The translations under genes were made by a program, and so were the position numbers. A stretch of 13,131 nt of DNA from NCBI GenBank assembly GCA_025924495.1, contig JAICIG010000216.1, positions 1-13,131 of the forward strand, read 5' to 3'. The DNA is from Pirellulales bacterium. GTDB lineage: Bacteria; Planctomycetota; Planctomycetia; Pirellulales; JAICIG01. Positions 7,501 through 13,131 of this stretch are shown here, one piece after another. Each line of letters starts with the position of its first letter. Positions within the stretch are counted from its first letter, which is position 1. The notes beneath the pieces were generated by a model. It saw only the letters and a list, made by a program, of their open reading frames with translations, did no database searches and was not told the origin of the DNA.

Positions 7501-8776
7501 GCAGCGTGTTGACGAGCTTCTTCAGCCGCATGCCGTTTCGCTGAACGACCGTCAGTAGTTCACGCTCGTCTGGCTGCAGTTGACCGGCCGGCTTGGCGAG
7601 CAAATCGGCGACGGGCGCCAGCAGCAGCGTCAGCGGCGTCCGCAGTTCATGGCTGATATTGGAAAAGAAGGTCGTCTTCGCGCGGTCGAGTTCGGCCAGC
7701 GCTTCGGCGCGCCGTTTCTCTTCTTCATAGGCGCGGGCGTTGGCTACCGCCGTGGCGATTTGCGACGACAATAGTTCAAGAAAGCCGCGGTAATTGTCGT
7801 CAAACGGACGTCGTGGGCTGATGCCGGCGACGACCAGGCCGGCAAGTTGAGTTTGCCCCGGCTTCGCCAGCGGCAAAACTATGGCGCGGTTCGCCGGCTC
7901 TGGCCAGGCGCCGCCGGGCAGCGGTCCAAACCGCTCCGGCAGACGGTTTACTTCAACGCTCTTGCTCGCTTCGATCGCTTCGCGAAATGGCCAGGCGGCG
8001 TCGTTGTCGGCAAGTGCGAATTCGGACGGGCTGATCGGAGAATCGCGTTGCACGCCCGTCGCGCCCGCAAGAGTCAATTCCGTTCCGGCATCGTTGAGCA
8101 GGTATAAGAGCACGAACGGCAAATCGCGCGGATTCTGCCCAAGGATCGCAGCGGCCGTCTCGCATGCCTCATGTACTGATTTGGCCGCGTCGGTCGTTCG
8201 TTCCGCCAGGTCGCGCAAGGTGGCCAACCGCCGTTCGCCGATGGTTCGCTCCGTCTCCTCGGTGACCACGCACAGCATGCCGCCAATGCCACCGTGGTCG
8301 TCGGGCGCCGGGCTGTAGGAGAAGGTATGGTAGGTCTCTTCCGGAAAGCCTCGACGCTGTAAGAACAGCAGGAGGCGTTCGTCCCAGGTGGCCTTGCCTT
8401 CGCGAACGACCGATTCGGCGCGAGAACTGATGTCGGGCCAGATTTCGGCCCACACCTCGCGCGCGGATCGTCCTAGCGCCCAAGGGTGCTTGGGACCTAG
8501 CGTCATTCTCGCGTAGGCGTCGTTATAGAAGAACGTGTACTCCGGCCCCCAGCCGAGCCACATGGCAAAACGCGAGTCGAGCATGATGCGCACGACCGTT
8601 TTGAGGCTCTGGGGCCAGTCAGCCGCCGGACCGACGGGCGTTTTCGACCAATCGAACGCCCGAGTCAGACGCACCATCTCGCCGCTGCCGGCCAGGAAGG
8701 CAAGAGCGTCGTGTTCTGGATTCTCTCCGCTCGGTCTCATCGCGAAGCTTTTCAAGTTGCTCGCATTCGTTGTCAA
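4529..8776 (-). CDS. Tandem hybrid sensor histidine kinase (PAS-GAF-HK-REC-PAS-PAS-HK-REC)
   Basis: This 1415-residue signalling protein has no membrane span, so it is cytoplasmic. In order: a PAS-like domain (about 25-175); a GAF domain (185-350); kinase one with H-box His376 (SHELRTPL), N-box Asn491/Asn495, DTGEGIP at 522-528 and GSGIG at 552-556; a receiver with Asp660, phosphoacceptor Asp702, Ser732 and Lys754; two PAS domains (780-900 and 915-1035); kinase two with His1056 (AHELRNPL), Asn1169/Asn1173, DNGIGI at 1201-1206 and GLGIG at 1231-1235; and a final receiver with Asp1298/1299, Asp1342, Thr1372 and Lys1394. Both kinases and both receivers keep their key residues, so a multistep or parallel phosphorelay is likely. 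No DNA-binding output domain is present. The listed start is TTG with AGG just upstream; ATG at 8740 (residue 13) is an alternative. It lies 37 bases before the transporter. Confidence 0.95.
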   Translation of the reverse strand: MTTNASNLKSFAMRPSGENPEHDALAFLAGSGEMVRLTRAFDWSKTPVGPAADWPQSLKTVVRIMLDSRFAMWLGWGPEYTFFYNDAYARMTLGPKHPWALGRSAREVWAEIWPDISSRAESVVREGKATWDERLLLFLQRRGFPEETYHTFSYSPAPDDHGGIGGMLCVVTEETERTIGERRLATLRDLAERTTDAAKSVHEACETAAAILGQNPRDLPFVLLYLLNDAGTELTLAGATGVQRDSPISPSEFALADNDAAWPFREAIEASKSVEVNRLPERFGPLPGGAWPEPANRAIVLPLAKPGQTQLAGLVVAGISPRRPFDDNYRGFLELLSSQIATAVANARAYEEEKRRAEALAELDRAKTTFFSNISHELRTPLTLLLAPVADLLAKPAGQLQPDERELLTVVQRNGMRLKKLVNTLLDFSRIEAGRAQASYEPTDLAAFTAELASNFRSACERAGLELVVDCPALDQPVYVDREMWEKIVLNLLSNAFKFTLAGQIKVTLRRVGAFAELAVHDTGEGIPAEEMPRLFERFHRIEDSRGRSVEGSGIGLALVRELVRLHGGDVRSESRVGKGSTFTASLPLGASHLAPDRIKGPRAAVSTSVGAAAYVQEALRWLPDSSTDEFDHAELALADAGDGAHPRATARRRIVLAEDNADMRDYIRRLLAPNYEVAAYANGLAAWQAVCQEPPDLILSDVMMPGLDGLSLLTKLRADPRTQALPAILLSARAGEAARVEGLQSGADDYLTKPFSAKELLARVASTLEISKLRRDLQRRVGELQTLLDVLPVGIALADDPECDRVWCNPALARLLQMPSVTNSLMSANGQNAKNVDESENGQALPQLLPLQMAMATGREILGAKDDLMLNDGTRANLLNYAVPLYDEMKRVRGGLYVGVDVSELEQTQQALREAERRWRTMAEALPNLLWTDLPDGQCDWLSSQWGKYTGIPEHELLGLRWLDMVIHPDDRQRTLECWNAACADLADYDLEYRIRRYDGEYRWFKTRGVPIRDEAGKIVYWFGTCTDIEDHKRAEESLRETDRRKDEFLATLAHELRNPLAPIRNSLQILKMPRLDPAMLQQTRDIMERQVHQLIRLVDDLLDVSRVMRGKIELRKERIELATLIARAVETVQPLIDVQGHRLDIALPSESLLVEADPVRLAQVIGNLLTNSARYTEANGRIWLVAEREGDQAVLRVKDNGIGIDREVLPRVFELFVQGDSSATRSQGGLGIGLTLVKSLIEMHHGAVEAYSEGLGQGSEFILRLPLFTQPLETVAEPKTSPPTAASSGQRLLVVDDNEDAAASLAMLLRLQGHEVFVASSGPAALELLGGCRPAMIFLDIGMPGLDGYEVARRIRRLPGQDSVTLIALTGWGHPEDRRRSKEAGFDHHLVKPPEPRVVEELLAQLDSQTNST

Positions 8777-9149
8777 GCGCCTGCCGCAAACATTGCGGCC
8801 GGCATTCTATTGATAAGCCCGCATCTGTTATTGAGTCGACAGCCGCGCGCAAAGGCGGCCGGAAGCTGTCGACATGAGACGGCGGCAAGCAGCGTTGCTG
8901 ACGCCGTTCTGGCCGCCGAGTGGCGCCAGGGCACGCACTATCTTAGCCAATCATTGTCTTGCTGTCCGAACAATTCTTCACTTATTTCTTGGCGCAGCGA
9001 TAGCATGGATGAGGATGGCGCTCTTTCTGCGCGAACGCGCAGGCTCGAATCCGAACGAGAGAAGCCTATCGGCTCGCTCGCGGAGATCGGAGCCTGCGAC
9101 ATTCGCAATTCCCAATTTCTGCGCGATTGGATTGCGCCGAGCCGCCAGG
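8777..9149. other. 373-base gene-free stretch between ferritin-like gene and kinase
   Basis: No coding frame here is convincing; the frames that cross it are antisense to flanking genes or lack a ribosome site. It should contain the kinase promoter. Reading leftwards, a TAAGAT box near 8942 is a weak -10 candidate without a well-spaced -35. A 39-bp inverted-repeat structure lies at 8835-8873. I saw no T-rich hairpin terminator behind the ferritin-like gene. Confidence 0.5.
8835..8873. repeat. Inverted repeat with 9-bp perfect arms upstream of the kinase
   Basis: GTCGACAGC at 8835-8843 and GCTGTCGAC at 8865-8873 are perfect inverted arms separated by 21 GC-rich bases, in which a smaller CCGC/GCGG pairing is possible. 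The element ends about 60 bases before the kinase TTG start, so it could be a leader hairpin in the message or a two-site operator. No T-run flanks it, which speaks against a terminator. Confidence 0.5.
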
Positions 9150-9635
9150 TTATTTCGACGATTGTGAGACGTCGGGAACCTCGATACCGAGAGCGGTGGC
9201 GAGGTCGATCTGGTGTTCCTGCTCTTGCACCAGGATTTCGCGGATTTGCTCCGCGAGCGCATATTCGCCGAGAGCTTCGCATTGCCGCACCCGCTGGCGA
9301 TAATTGCGAACGGTTTCGTTCTCGTTGTCCAAGTCGAACCGCAGCATGTCTTCCGCCTTCTCTGATGTCTTAACCGGCTTTGGCGTAGTGCACGGCATGC
9401 CGCCTAGGTAGTCGATCTGCTTGGCGATCGTCAGCGCATGCTGCAACTCCTCGCCGGCATGCACCTGCAACTCTTCAGCAATGTTCATGTACTGGGCCCC
9501 TTTCAGCACCTGCGAGTAGACCACGTAGGCGATGACAGCCTGGTATTCGCGCGCCAAGTCTTCGTTCAGAAGATCGATCAGCTGCTGGCGAGAGACATTC
9601 GCGGATTCTTGCGGGTTGGATTCTTTTGTCGCCAT
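9150..9635 (-). CDS. Ferritin-like di-iron protein, bacterioferritin type without haem ligand
   Basis: This 161-residue four-helix protein keeps the full ferroxidase set of bacterioferritin: Glu30, Glu63, His66, Glu105, Glu138 and His141. The spacing is almost that of E. coli Bfr (18, 51, 54, 94, 127, 130), so it should bind two irons and oxidise Fe(II). The residue after the second glutamate is Leu64, where haem-binding Bfr has Met52, so haem binding at the subunit interface is unlikely. The length is close to Bfr's 158. The C-terminus is SQSSK. The ATG at 9635 is chosen because AGGGAGAG precedes it and the ferritin fold starts right after. A frame extending upstream to 9920 adds 95 residues without ferritin character. 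It diverges from the DUF2892-type gene across 332 bases. Iron storage or a peroxide-protection role is inferred. Confidence 0.9.
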   Translation of the reverse strand: MATKESNPQESANVSRQQLIDLLNEDLAREYQAVIAYVVYSQVLKGAQYMNIAEELQVHAGEELQHALTIAKQIDYLGGMPCTTPKPVKTSEKAEDMLRFDLDNENETVRNYRQRVRQCEALGEYALAEQIREILVQEQEHQIDLATALGIEVPDVSQSSK

Positions 9636-9967
9636 GATTCTCTCCCTAATGAGTGGACCAGGCCCGCAGACGGCGGCTCTTGGACAAAGCCATGCCGGCC
9701 CTCCGCGCGCCCAAATTGAACTGGTGCCTCCGGCCATTAGCAAACGCCGCGCCATGCCACGAAACCGTTTGAACCCCTCTGCTTGCGACAGGGAGCCCGT
9801 CCAATGGCGGGTCAGGCTGGTTGCCTGGCGACCATCATCCAGGCGCGGACCGGGTCGAACTCGCTCTCGCCGGCATCGCGCGAAAGTCAACTTCTCGACT
9901 TGGCGGCGCGGGAGTTGCAAATCAACGATTGGATGCCCTACTTCCGGCCGCTTTTTGGAGACATTCC
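9636..9967. other. 332-base divergent intergenic region
   Basis: This stretch separates the ferritin-like gene (leftwards, ribosome site AGGGAGAG) and the DUF2892-type gene (rightwards, ribosome site GGAG). Open frames from either gene extend into it but show no domain continuity. It must hold both promoters. A sigma-54-like site is noted separately. For the leftward gene only a weak GCTAAT box was seen, with no good -35. No Fur-like or other clear operator palindrome was recognised. Confidence 0.5.
9903..9919 (+). promoter_or_regulatory. Possible sigma-54 (-24/-12) promoter
   Basis: The bases CGGCGCG at 9904-9910 and TTGCA at 9915-9919 put a GG and a GC exactly ten bases apart, as in the consensus TGGCACG-N4-TTGCW, with mismatches at T and A of the -24 block. 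Transcription would start near 9930, about 25 bases before the ribosome site of the DUF2892-type gene. GC-rich sequence yields such matches by chance, so this is only a candidate. Confidence 0.2.
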
Positions 9968-10426
9968 ATGATCCCAGCGACTACCGAGCGCGTGCCCCGC
10001 CACACTGCCGAAGAAATCAATGAGAAGATTCGCTGCCAAACGGAAACGAATGTTCGGCGTTTGGCAACCTTGGGAGATAGTGCGATCCGGCAAAGGCTGA
10101 ACGAACTGGACCGCGAATGGGATATCGAACGCGCGCTTGAGGCGAACGCGGCCACTGTGATGCTGATTGGCGTTATTCTAGGCGTCGCCAAGAGCCGCAA
10201 GTGGTTCGCCCTGCCAGGCATCGTCGGCGGTTTTTTGTTGCAGCACGCCGTGCAGGGATGGTGCCCGCCAGTCCCTGTTATGCGGCGGCTGGGCTTCCGC
10301 ACCGCGGCGGAGATCAACTTGGAACGTTGCGCTCTCAAGGCGTTGCGCGGCGATTTCGACTCGCTGCCTGACACTGGCGACAAAAAGCAGCGCGCCAGCC
10401 AGGCGATGGCGGCCGCCGAAAGGTAG
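9968..10426 (+). CDS. DUF2892/YgaP-type inner-membrane protein
   Basis: This 152-residue protein has a charged, probably helical N-terminal half (residues 10-55, AEEINEKIRC to ELDREWDIER), then two short hydrophobic spans at about 60-75 and 78-96, and then GWCPPVPVMRRLGFRT at 97-112. The hairpin-plus-CP arrangement is that of the DUF2892/YgaP transmembrane family, where a conserved GxCP follows the second span. No rhodanese domain is attached, unlike E. coli YgaP. The function of the family is not settled; members are often found near redox, sulfur or stress genes. The ATG at 9968 has GGAG seven bases upstream; an in-frame ATG at 9821 would add 49 residues of non-family sequence and is rejected. 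Its divergent neighbour is the ferritin-like gene. Family call is good; the role is unknown. Confidence 0.8.
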   Translation: MIPATTERVPRHTAEEINEKIRCQTETNVRRLATLGDSAIRQRLNELDREWDIERALEANAATVMLIGVILGVAKSRKWFALPGIVGGFLLQHAVQGWCPPVPVMRRLGFRTAAEINLERCALKALRGDFDSLPDTGDKKQRASQAMAAAER

Positions 10427-10500
10427 ACGGTTACGGCAAAGAAGGCTGGGCACTGCCGAAGCGCCGGGCCAATTCGCCCCTACGATGTGCGATTCTCGCC

Positions 10501-10509
10501 TGTTAAAAT
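10501..10509 (+). promoter_or_regulatory. Extended -10 promoter of the SRAP gene
   Basis: TGTTAAAAT is an extended -10 element: TG, one base, then TAAAAT, matching TATAAT at five of six positions. No good -35 lies at 17 or 18 bases. Transcription would start near 10516, about 34 bases before the ATG at 10550 and downstream of the in-frame ATG at 10487, which supports the shorter protein. Confidence 0.45.
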
Positions 10510-10549
10510 CAGCGGAACCGGCGGGCTTTTCTTCTCTCTAGATGGTTCG

Positions 10550-11278
10550 ATGTGCGGTCGCTTTTCTCGCAGTAACGATTTTTTCTCGCAGCGCGCGAAC
10601 CAGCGCGAGTTCCTGAACGAGTTGGGCTTGTCGTGGGCCGAGCCGCTGCCGGCGAGCTATAACATTGCGCCCACGCAAGAAATTGCCGCCGTGCGGGCCA
10701 ATGAGCGCGACGGGCACGAATTGGTCATGCTGCGCTGGGGTCTCGTGCCAGGCTGGGCCGACGACCTGTCGATCGGAAATCGCATGATCAATGCCCGGGC
10801 CGAAACAATCGACGATAAGCCCGCCTTTAAACGCATCTTTCGCAAGCAGCGTTGCCTGATTCTGGCCGACGGCTTCTACGAATGGCGGAAAGACGGACCG
10901 AAGAAGCAGCCTTTTTTTATCCGCTTCAAAGACCAGCGGCCCTTCTGCTTTGCCGGCTTGTGGGAACGCTGGTCAAAGGTGCAGCCGGCCGTTGAGTCGT
11001 GCACCATCATCACGACCGAGGCCAACGAGCTGATGGCGCCGCTGCACGACCGCATGCCGGTCATCATCGCGCCGGAAAACTACAAGCTTTGGCTCGACCA
11101 TGGCGTGCAAGAGCCCGAGCGGTTGCTGCCGCTCTTGTGCTCTTTTGCCAGCGAACCGCTGGAAGCCTTCCCCGTGAGTTCCCTTGTAAATAGCCCGCGG
11201 CACAATGCTTCCGACTGCATCGCTCCCCTGCCCGGGCCGGCGGCCGAGAGCCGTACACAAGGCCGTTTGGATTTTTGA
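10550..11278 (+). CDS. SRAP-domain abasic-site protein (YedK/HMCES family)
   Basis: This 242-residue protein is a full-length SRAP domain (PF02586). The family crosslinks covalently through Cys2 to abasic sites in single-stranded DNA, shielding them during replication and repair. All active-site residues are present: Cys2 (MCGRFS), Asn81 in NARAE, Glu111 in GFYEW and His166 in HDRMP. Each of the last three is shifted by exactly six from E. coli YedK (75, 105, 160). YNIAPTQ at 37-43 and VNSPR near the C-terminus are also typical. The start must be 10550, because Met removal has to expose Cys2; the upstream ATG at 10487 would bury it and lies before the promoter. The ribosome site is weak. It stands alone, with no SOS or phage genes next to it, so a housekeeping repair role is likely. 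Confidence 0.95.
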   Translation: MCGRFSRSNDFFSQRANQREFLNELGLSWAEPLPASYNIAPTQEIAAVRANERDGHELVMLRWGLVPGWADDLSIGNRMINARAETIDDKPAFKRIFRKQRCLILADGFYEWRKDGPKKQPFFIRFKDQRPFCFAGLWERWSKVQPAVESCTIITTEANELMAPLHDRMPVIIAPENYKLWLDHGVQEPERLLPLLCSFASEPLEAFPVSSLVNSPRHNASDCIAPLPGPAAESRTQGRLDF

Positions 11279-11510
11279 CTTGGTCAGGATTGGAAGCAAT
11301 CTCCCTCGCCAGTCGGAGAGTTGGTGCGGTGAATTGATGCGGGAAATCACTCTTCGCAAGTTCCAGGCTTCTTGACCCAGGCGCCATCGACTTGCCAAGG
11401 ACTCGCACCGCCGAGCCGACTACAGTCGTCTCAATTGCTATCTGGCGCCGATTTGCCAGCGTTAATCAGCGTCTTGCGGAAATTTCAGCGGTCTAGTGCT
11501 GAAAAAACTT

Positions 11511-11539
11511 TAGACTTGCCATGTGGCGTTTGCTATAAG
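11511..11539 (+). promoter_or_regulatory. Sigma-70-like promoter of the 86-residue gene
   Basis: TAGACT (11511-11516, four of six to TTGACA) and TATAAG (11534-11539, five of six to TATAAT) are separated by exactly 17 bases, and TGC directly before the -10 gives an extended -10. An A-run lies just upstream (11502-11507), like an UP element. Transcription would begin near 11546 and leave a leader of about 130 bases before the ATG at 11675. Confidence 0.6.
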
Positions 11540-11552
11540 GAAGCGAGGGTAG

Positions 11553-11566
11553 CCGCCGGCCGGCGG
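11553..11566. repeat. 14-bp perfect GC palindrome in the leader
   Basis: CCGCCGGCCGGCGG is a perfect palindrome that begins about seven bases after the predicted transcription start of the 86-residue gene. It could be an operator or the base of a leader hairpin. GC-only palindromes arise easily in such DNA, so its meaning is uncertain. Confidence 0.35.
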
Positions 11567-11579
11567 ACAAATCTCGACC

Positions 11580-11636
11580 GTCACGTTCTGAGGCGGCGAA
11601 GGCGATCAATCCTGTCATTTTGAGCGGAGCGCGAAG
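11580..11636. repeat. Degenerate direct pair of a TGAG-rich interspersed motif
   Basis: GTCACGTTCTGAGGCGGCG (from 11580) and GTCATTTTGAGCGGAGCGCG (from 11614) are two diverged copies of one motif, each ending in GCGAAG, 34 bases apart. The form GTCATTCTGAGCGGAGCGAAG is a short motif I recall as common between genes in many environmental bacteria. Here both copies fall in the leader of the 86-residue gene. Confidence 0.35.
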
Positions 11637-11674
11637 AGGCGCGATGTCTTTGCTCGGAGAAACGGGAGAAATCC

Positions 11675-11935
11675 ATGTTCAGCGAAAAGGTTAGTGCGTC
11701 ATTTCAAATGGGCCTGCTCGGCGTGTCGCTGGCAATCTCAGTGGGTTTGAACATTTTTCAAACCAAAGCGCTGATCGATGTGCGGCGAGTTTCCGCCGAT
11801 CTCCGTCAAACTGCCGATCTGATCCAGATGAATAGCTACAACTCTTACACTTACAATTCTGCCCTCGAGGCGATGGCCCGCGAGAATAGCAAACTTCGCG
11901 AAGCGCAAATCGCCGCCATGAGCGACAGTCTGTAA
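11675..11935 (+). CDS. Small membrane-anchored coiled-coil protein, unrecognised
   Basis: This 86-residue protein has one hydrophobic span at about residues 9-27 (SFQMGLLGVSLAISVGLNIF), followed by a polar, heptad-like helical tail (residues 31-83) with a central NSYNSYTYNS segment rich in Asn, Ser and Tyr. The short basic-acidic N-terminus gives no clear orientation. It has a GGGAGAA ribosome site, and a good promoter about 130 bases upstream, which makes a real gene likely. I recognise no family. A trailing hairpin of interspersed type follows 20 bases later, so it is probably transcribed alone. The flavoprotein gene downstream begins 214 bases away and probably has its own start. Confidence 0.68.
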   Translation: MFSEKVSASFQMGLLGVSLAISVGLNIFQTKALIDVRRVSADLRQTADLIQMNSYNSYTYNSALEAMARENSKLREAQIAAMSDSL

Positions 11936-11956
11936 GCGCGACGTTTCTCGTTTTCG

Positions 11957-12010
11957 TAGGGCGGACCTTGCCCGCCTTGCATCGATTGCTCTTCAGTTTA
12001 TGGTGGGCAA
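11957..12010. repeat. REP-like hairpin element after the 86-residue gene
   Basis: GGCGG at 11960-11964 can pair with CCGCC at 11972-11976, and TTGCCCGCC (11968-11976) also has an inverted partner GGTGGGCAA at 12002-12010 with one mismatch. The GTAGGGCGGACCTTGCCCGCC wording resembles short repeats scattered between genes of planctomycete-type genomes (recalled, not searched). There is no T-run. It lies about 20 bases past the stop and may limit read-through or protect the 3' end. Confidence 0.35.
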
Positions 12011-12149
12011 CTACTCCCTGGTCCGTTTGCCTCGGAACTGCTAAGTTTGCCTGGGCGCTCGCCGGCTCTCAGAACGCTTTCTCAGTCCGGGAGCTTGCGC
12101 GATTTCGCTACTCGCGTCGCCGGGCCGTCAGGCAAGCAGAGGGGAGAAC

Positions 12150-13131
12150 ATGAGGCGTCGCGATTGGCTCAAGATGGTCGCTGCGGCGATTGCCGGCTCG
12201 TACCTATCGCCGCGCCGGGCGATCGCCGGGGCCAGCGGCAAGAAAGTCATTGTAATTGGAGCCGGCATCGCCGGGCTCGCGGCCGGCCAGGAGCTGAAAT
12301 GTCGCGGCTTTGAGGTGACGGTGATCGAGGCGCGCGAGCGGCTCGGCGGCCGTCTTTGGACCGATCGTTCACTCGGCGCGCCCGTCGAATTGGGCGCCTC
12401 CTGGCTCGAGCAGTACGAGCTGAACCCCCTGAAGCCGCTGGCGGAAAAGCTCAAGCTGCCGCACACGCTGTGCGACCTTGAGTCGACCGCCTTGTACGAT
12501 CGCGGCGGCGGTTGCCTGGCGCAGGATCGCGTCGAAGAGCTGTTCGAGCAGCTTTACGACCTGATGGCAGACGCCGAAGGCATGGCCAGTCACGCCGGCC
12601 GCGATCTTTCGCTGGGCGAGGCGATTCGTCGGCGTCTGAGCCGCCTGCGGCCGAACGCTCGCCTACAGCGTGAGCTCGACTGGGCCCTATGGACCCAGGT
12701 TTGGGAATACTCCGCCGAACTCGACCAGCTTTCGCTCCAGTACTTCGACCCCGAAGTCGGTTCTCAAGAGGAGGAGCCCGAAGACATGACGGTCGTCGGG
12801 TTCGATCGTGTCGTCGGACATTGCGCCAAGGGGCTGGAGATTCAACTCGGCGAGAAAGCGACGCGTGTCGAATACGGCGGGGCGAGCGTTCACGTTTCTA
12901 CCGCAGATCGTCCGCGCCAGGCCGACTATGCCGTGATCGCCGTGCCGCTGGGTGTGCTCAAGAACGGCGCGATCGAGTTTGATCCGCCGCTGCCAGCGCG
13001 CAAGCAAGAGGCCATCGATCAACTCGGCATGGGAATGACGAACAAGTTGGTGTTGCGCTACCCGCGAGTCTTCTGGCCTGCCGAGCCGCAGTTCCTCGGC
13101 TACGTGCCGCGCGGAGAAAACGGCTTTCGCC
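12150..13131 (+). CDS. Tat-targeted flavin amine oxidase, polyamine-oxidase-like, 3' part outside window
   Basis: The first 327 codons of a flavin-containing amine oxidase (PF01593) run off the right edge. The N-terminus has a twin-arginine signal, RRRDWLK at 2-8 followed by an alanine-rich hydrophobic stretch, so export in folded form with FAD is likely. Residues 33-42 are the FAD-binding VIVIGAGIAG, Glu60 ends the second strand, and GGR at 66-68 follows. SWLEQ (Glu87) resembles the substrate-tunnel motif NWVEG of plant polyamine oxidase, and Lys299 in TNKLVLRYPRVFW corresponds to that enzyme's flavin-facing lysine. It would oxidise an amine to an aldehyde or cleaved product with release of H2O2. 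The ATG has AGGGGAG five bases upstream. The substrate is inferred only from these motifs; a carotenoid-desaturase-like relative is less likely. The right half of the substrate domain is not visible. Confidence 0.9.
   Translation, partial: MRRRDWLKMVAAAIAGSYLSPRRAIAGASGKKVIVIGAGIAGLAAGQELKCRGFEVTVIEARERLGGRLWTDRSLGAPVELGASWLEQYELNPLKPLAEKLKLPHTLCDLESTALYDRGGGCLAQDRVEELFEQLYDLMADAEGMASHAGRDLSLGEAIRRRLSRLRPNARLQRELDWALWTQVWEYSAELDQLSLQYFDPEVGSQEEEPEDMTVVGFDRVVGHCAKGLEIQLGEKATRVEYGGASVHVSTADRPRQADYAVIAVPLGVLKNGAIEFDPPLPARKQEAIDQLGMGMTNKLVLRYPRVFWPAEPQFLGYVPRGENGFR

Larger units (their letters stand above)
11279..11674. other. 396-base intergenic region with promoter and repeat sequence
   Basis: There is no convincing gene between the SRAP stop and the 86-residue gene; the frame at 11372-11623 has no family character and no ribosome site. 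The left half shows nothing clear, including no obvious terminator for SRAP. The right half holds a good promoter (11511-11539), a GC palindrome (11553-11566) and a degenerate pair of interspersed-type repeats (11580-11636), all listed separately. Confidence 0.55.

Noticed and set aside
9030..9070. tRNA-like wording (CTCGAATCC) in the intergenic region
   Set aside because: No acceptor, D or anticodon stem could be assembled around it on either strand.
8711..9373. 220-residue rightward open frame across the intergenic gap
   Set aside because: Both ends are antisense to real genes and the product has no domain; no ribosome site was seen.
9636..9920. 95-residue N-terminal extension of the ferritin-like protein
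   Set aside because: It has no family resemblance, and a strong ribosome site precedes the ATG at 9635.
10487..10549. Upstream ATG for the SRAP protein
   Set aside because: It would bury the catalytic Cys2 and lies before the extended -10 element.
1..13131. CRISPR array, insertion sequence, prophage or defence island
   Set aside because: No regularly spaced repeats, transposase, integrase, terminal inverted repeats with target duplication, or recognised defence gene was found.

Overview
The window looks like chromosomal DNA of a GC-rich environmental bacterium, most likely a member of the Planctomycetota (Pirellulales-like). That assignment is an inference from gene style: a secreted PhoD-like phosphatase fused to a long N-terminal region, a very large tandem hybrid histidine kinase, a Tat-targeted flavin amine oxidase, small unrecognised membrane proteins and intergenic repeats. 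No marker gene in the window fixes the taxon. No mobile element, CRISPR array, tRNA or rRNA was seen.

Layout. The left two thirds (1-9635) read leftwards. From right to left they hold a ferritin-like di-iron protein (9150-9635), a 1415-residue double-module hybrid histidine kinase (4529-8776), an AI-2E/PerM-family membrane protein with a cobalamin-binding-like C-terminal region (2644-4491), a cluster of three small genes (2258-2515, 2097-2261 and 1800-2072), and the 5' part of a secreted PhoD-like phosphatase that leaves the window at base 1. The right third reads rightwards: a DUF2892-type membrane protein (9968-10426), an SRAP/YedK/HMCES abasic-site protein (10550-11278), an 86-residue membrane and coiled-coil protein (11675-11935), and a Tat-targeted polyamine-oxidase-like flavoprotein that leaves the window at 13131.

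How the genes may work together. The kinase and the transporter are 37 bases apart on one strand and probably form an operon that couples a sensory phosphorelay to a membrane exporter or channel with its own cytoplasmic sensor-like tail. Two strong hairpins follow the transporter, so the small-gene cluster behind it is probably a separate unit. In that cluster a 54-residue GTG-start gene overlaps the end of the 85-residue gene by four bases (GTGA). The ferritin-like and DUF2892 genes are divergent across 332 bases, a possible iron or stress pair. The SRAP gene and the 86-residue gene each have a recognisable extended -10 promoter.

The two edge genes are both long and convincing although each is cut by the window. 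The points most worth a second look are the cobalamin-like fusion on the transporter, the hidden overlapping small gene, and the palindrome and promoter arrangement in front of the phosphatase. I did not find a clear-cut new defence or mobile system here.
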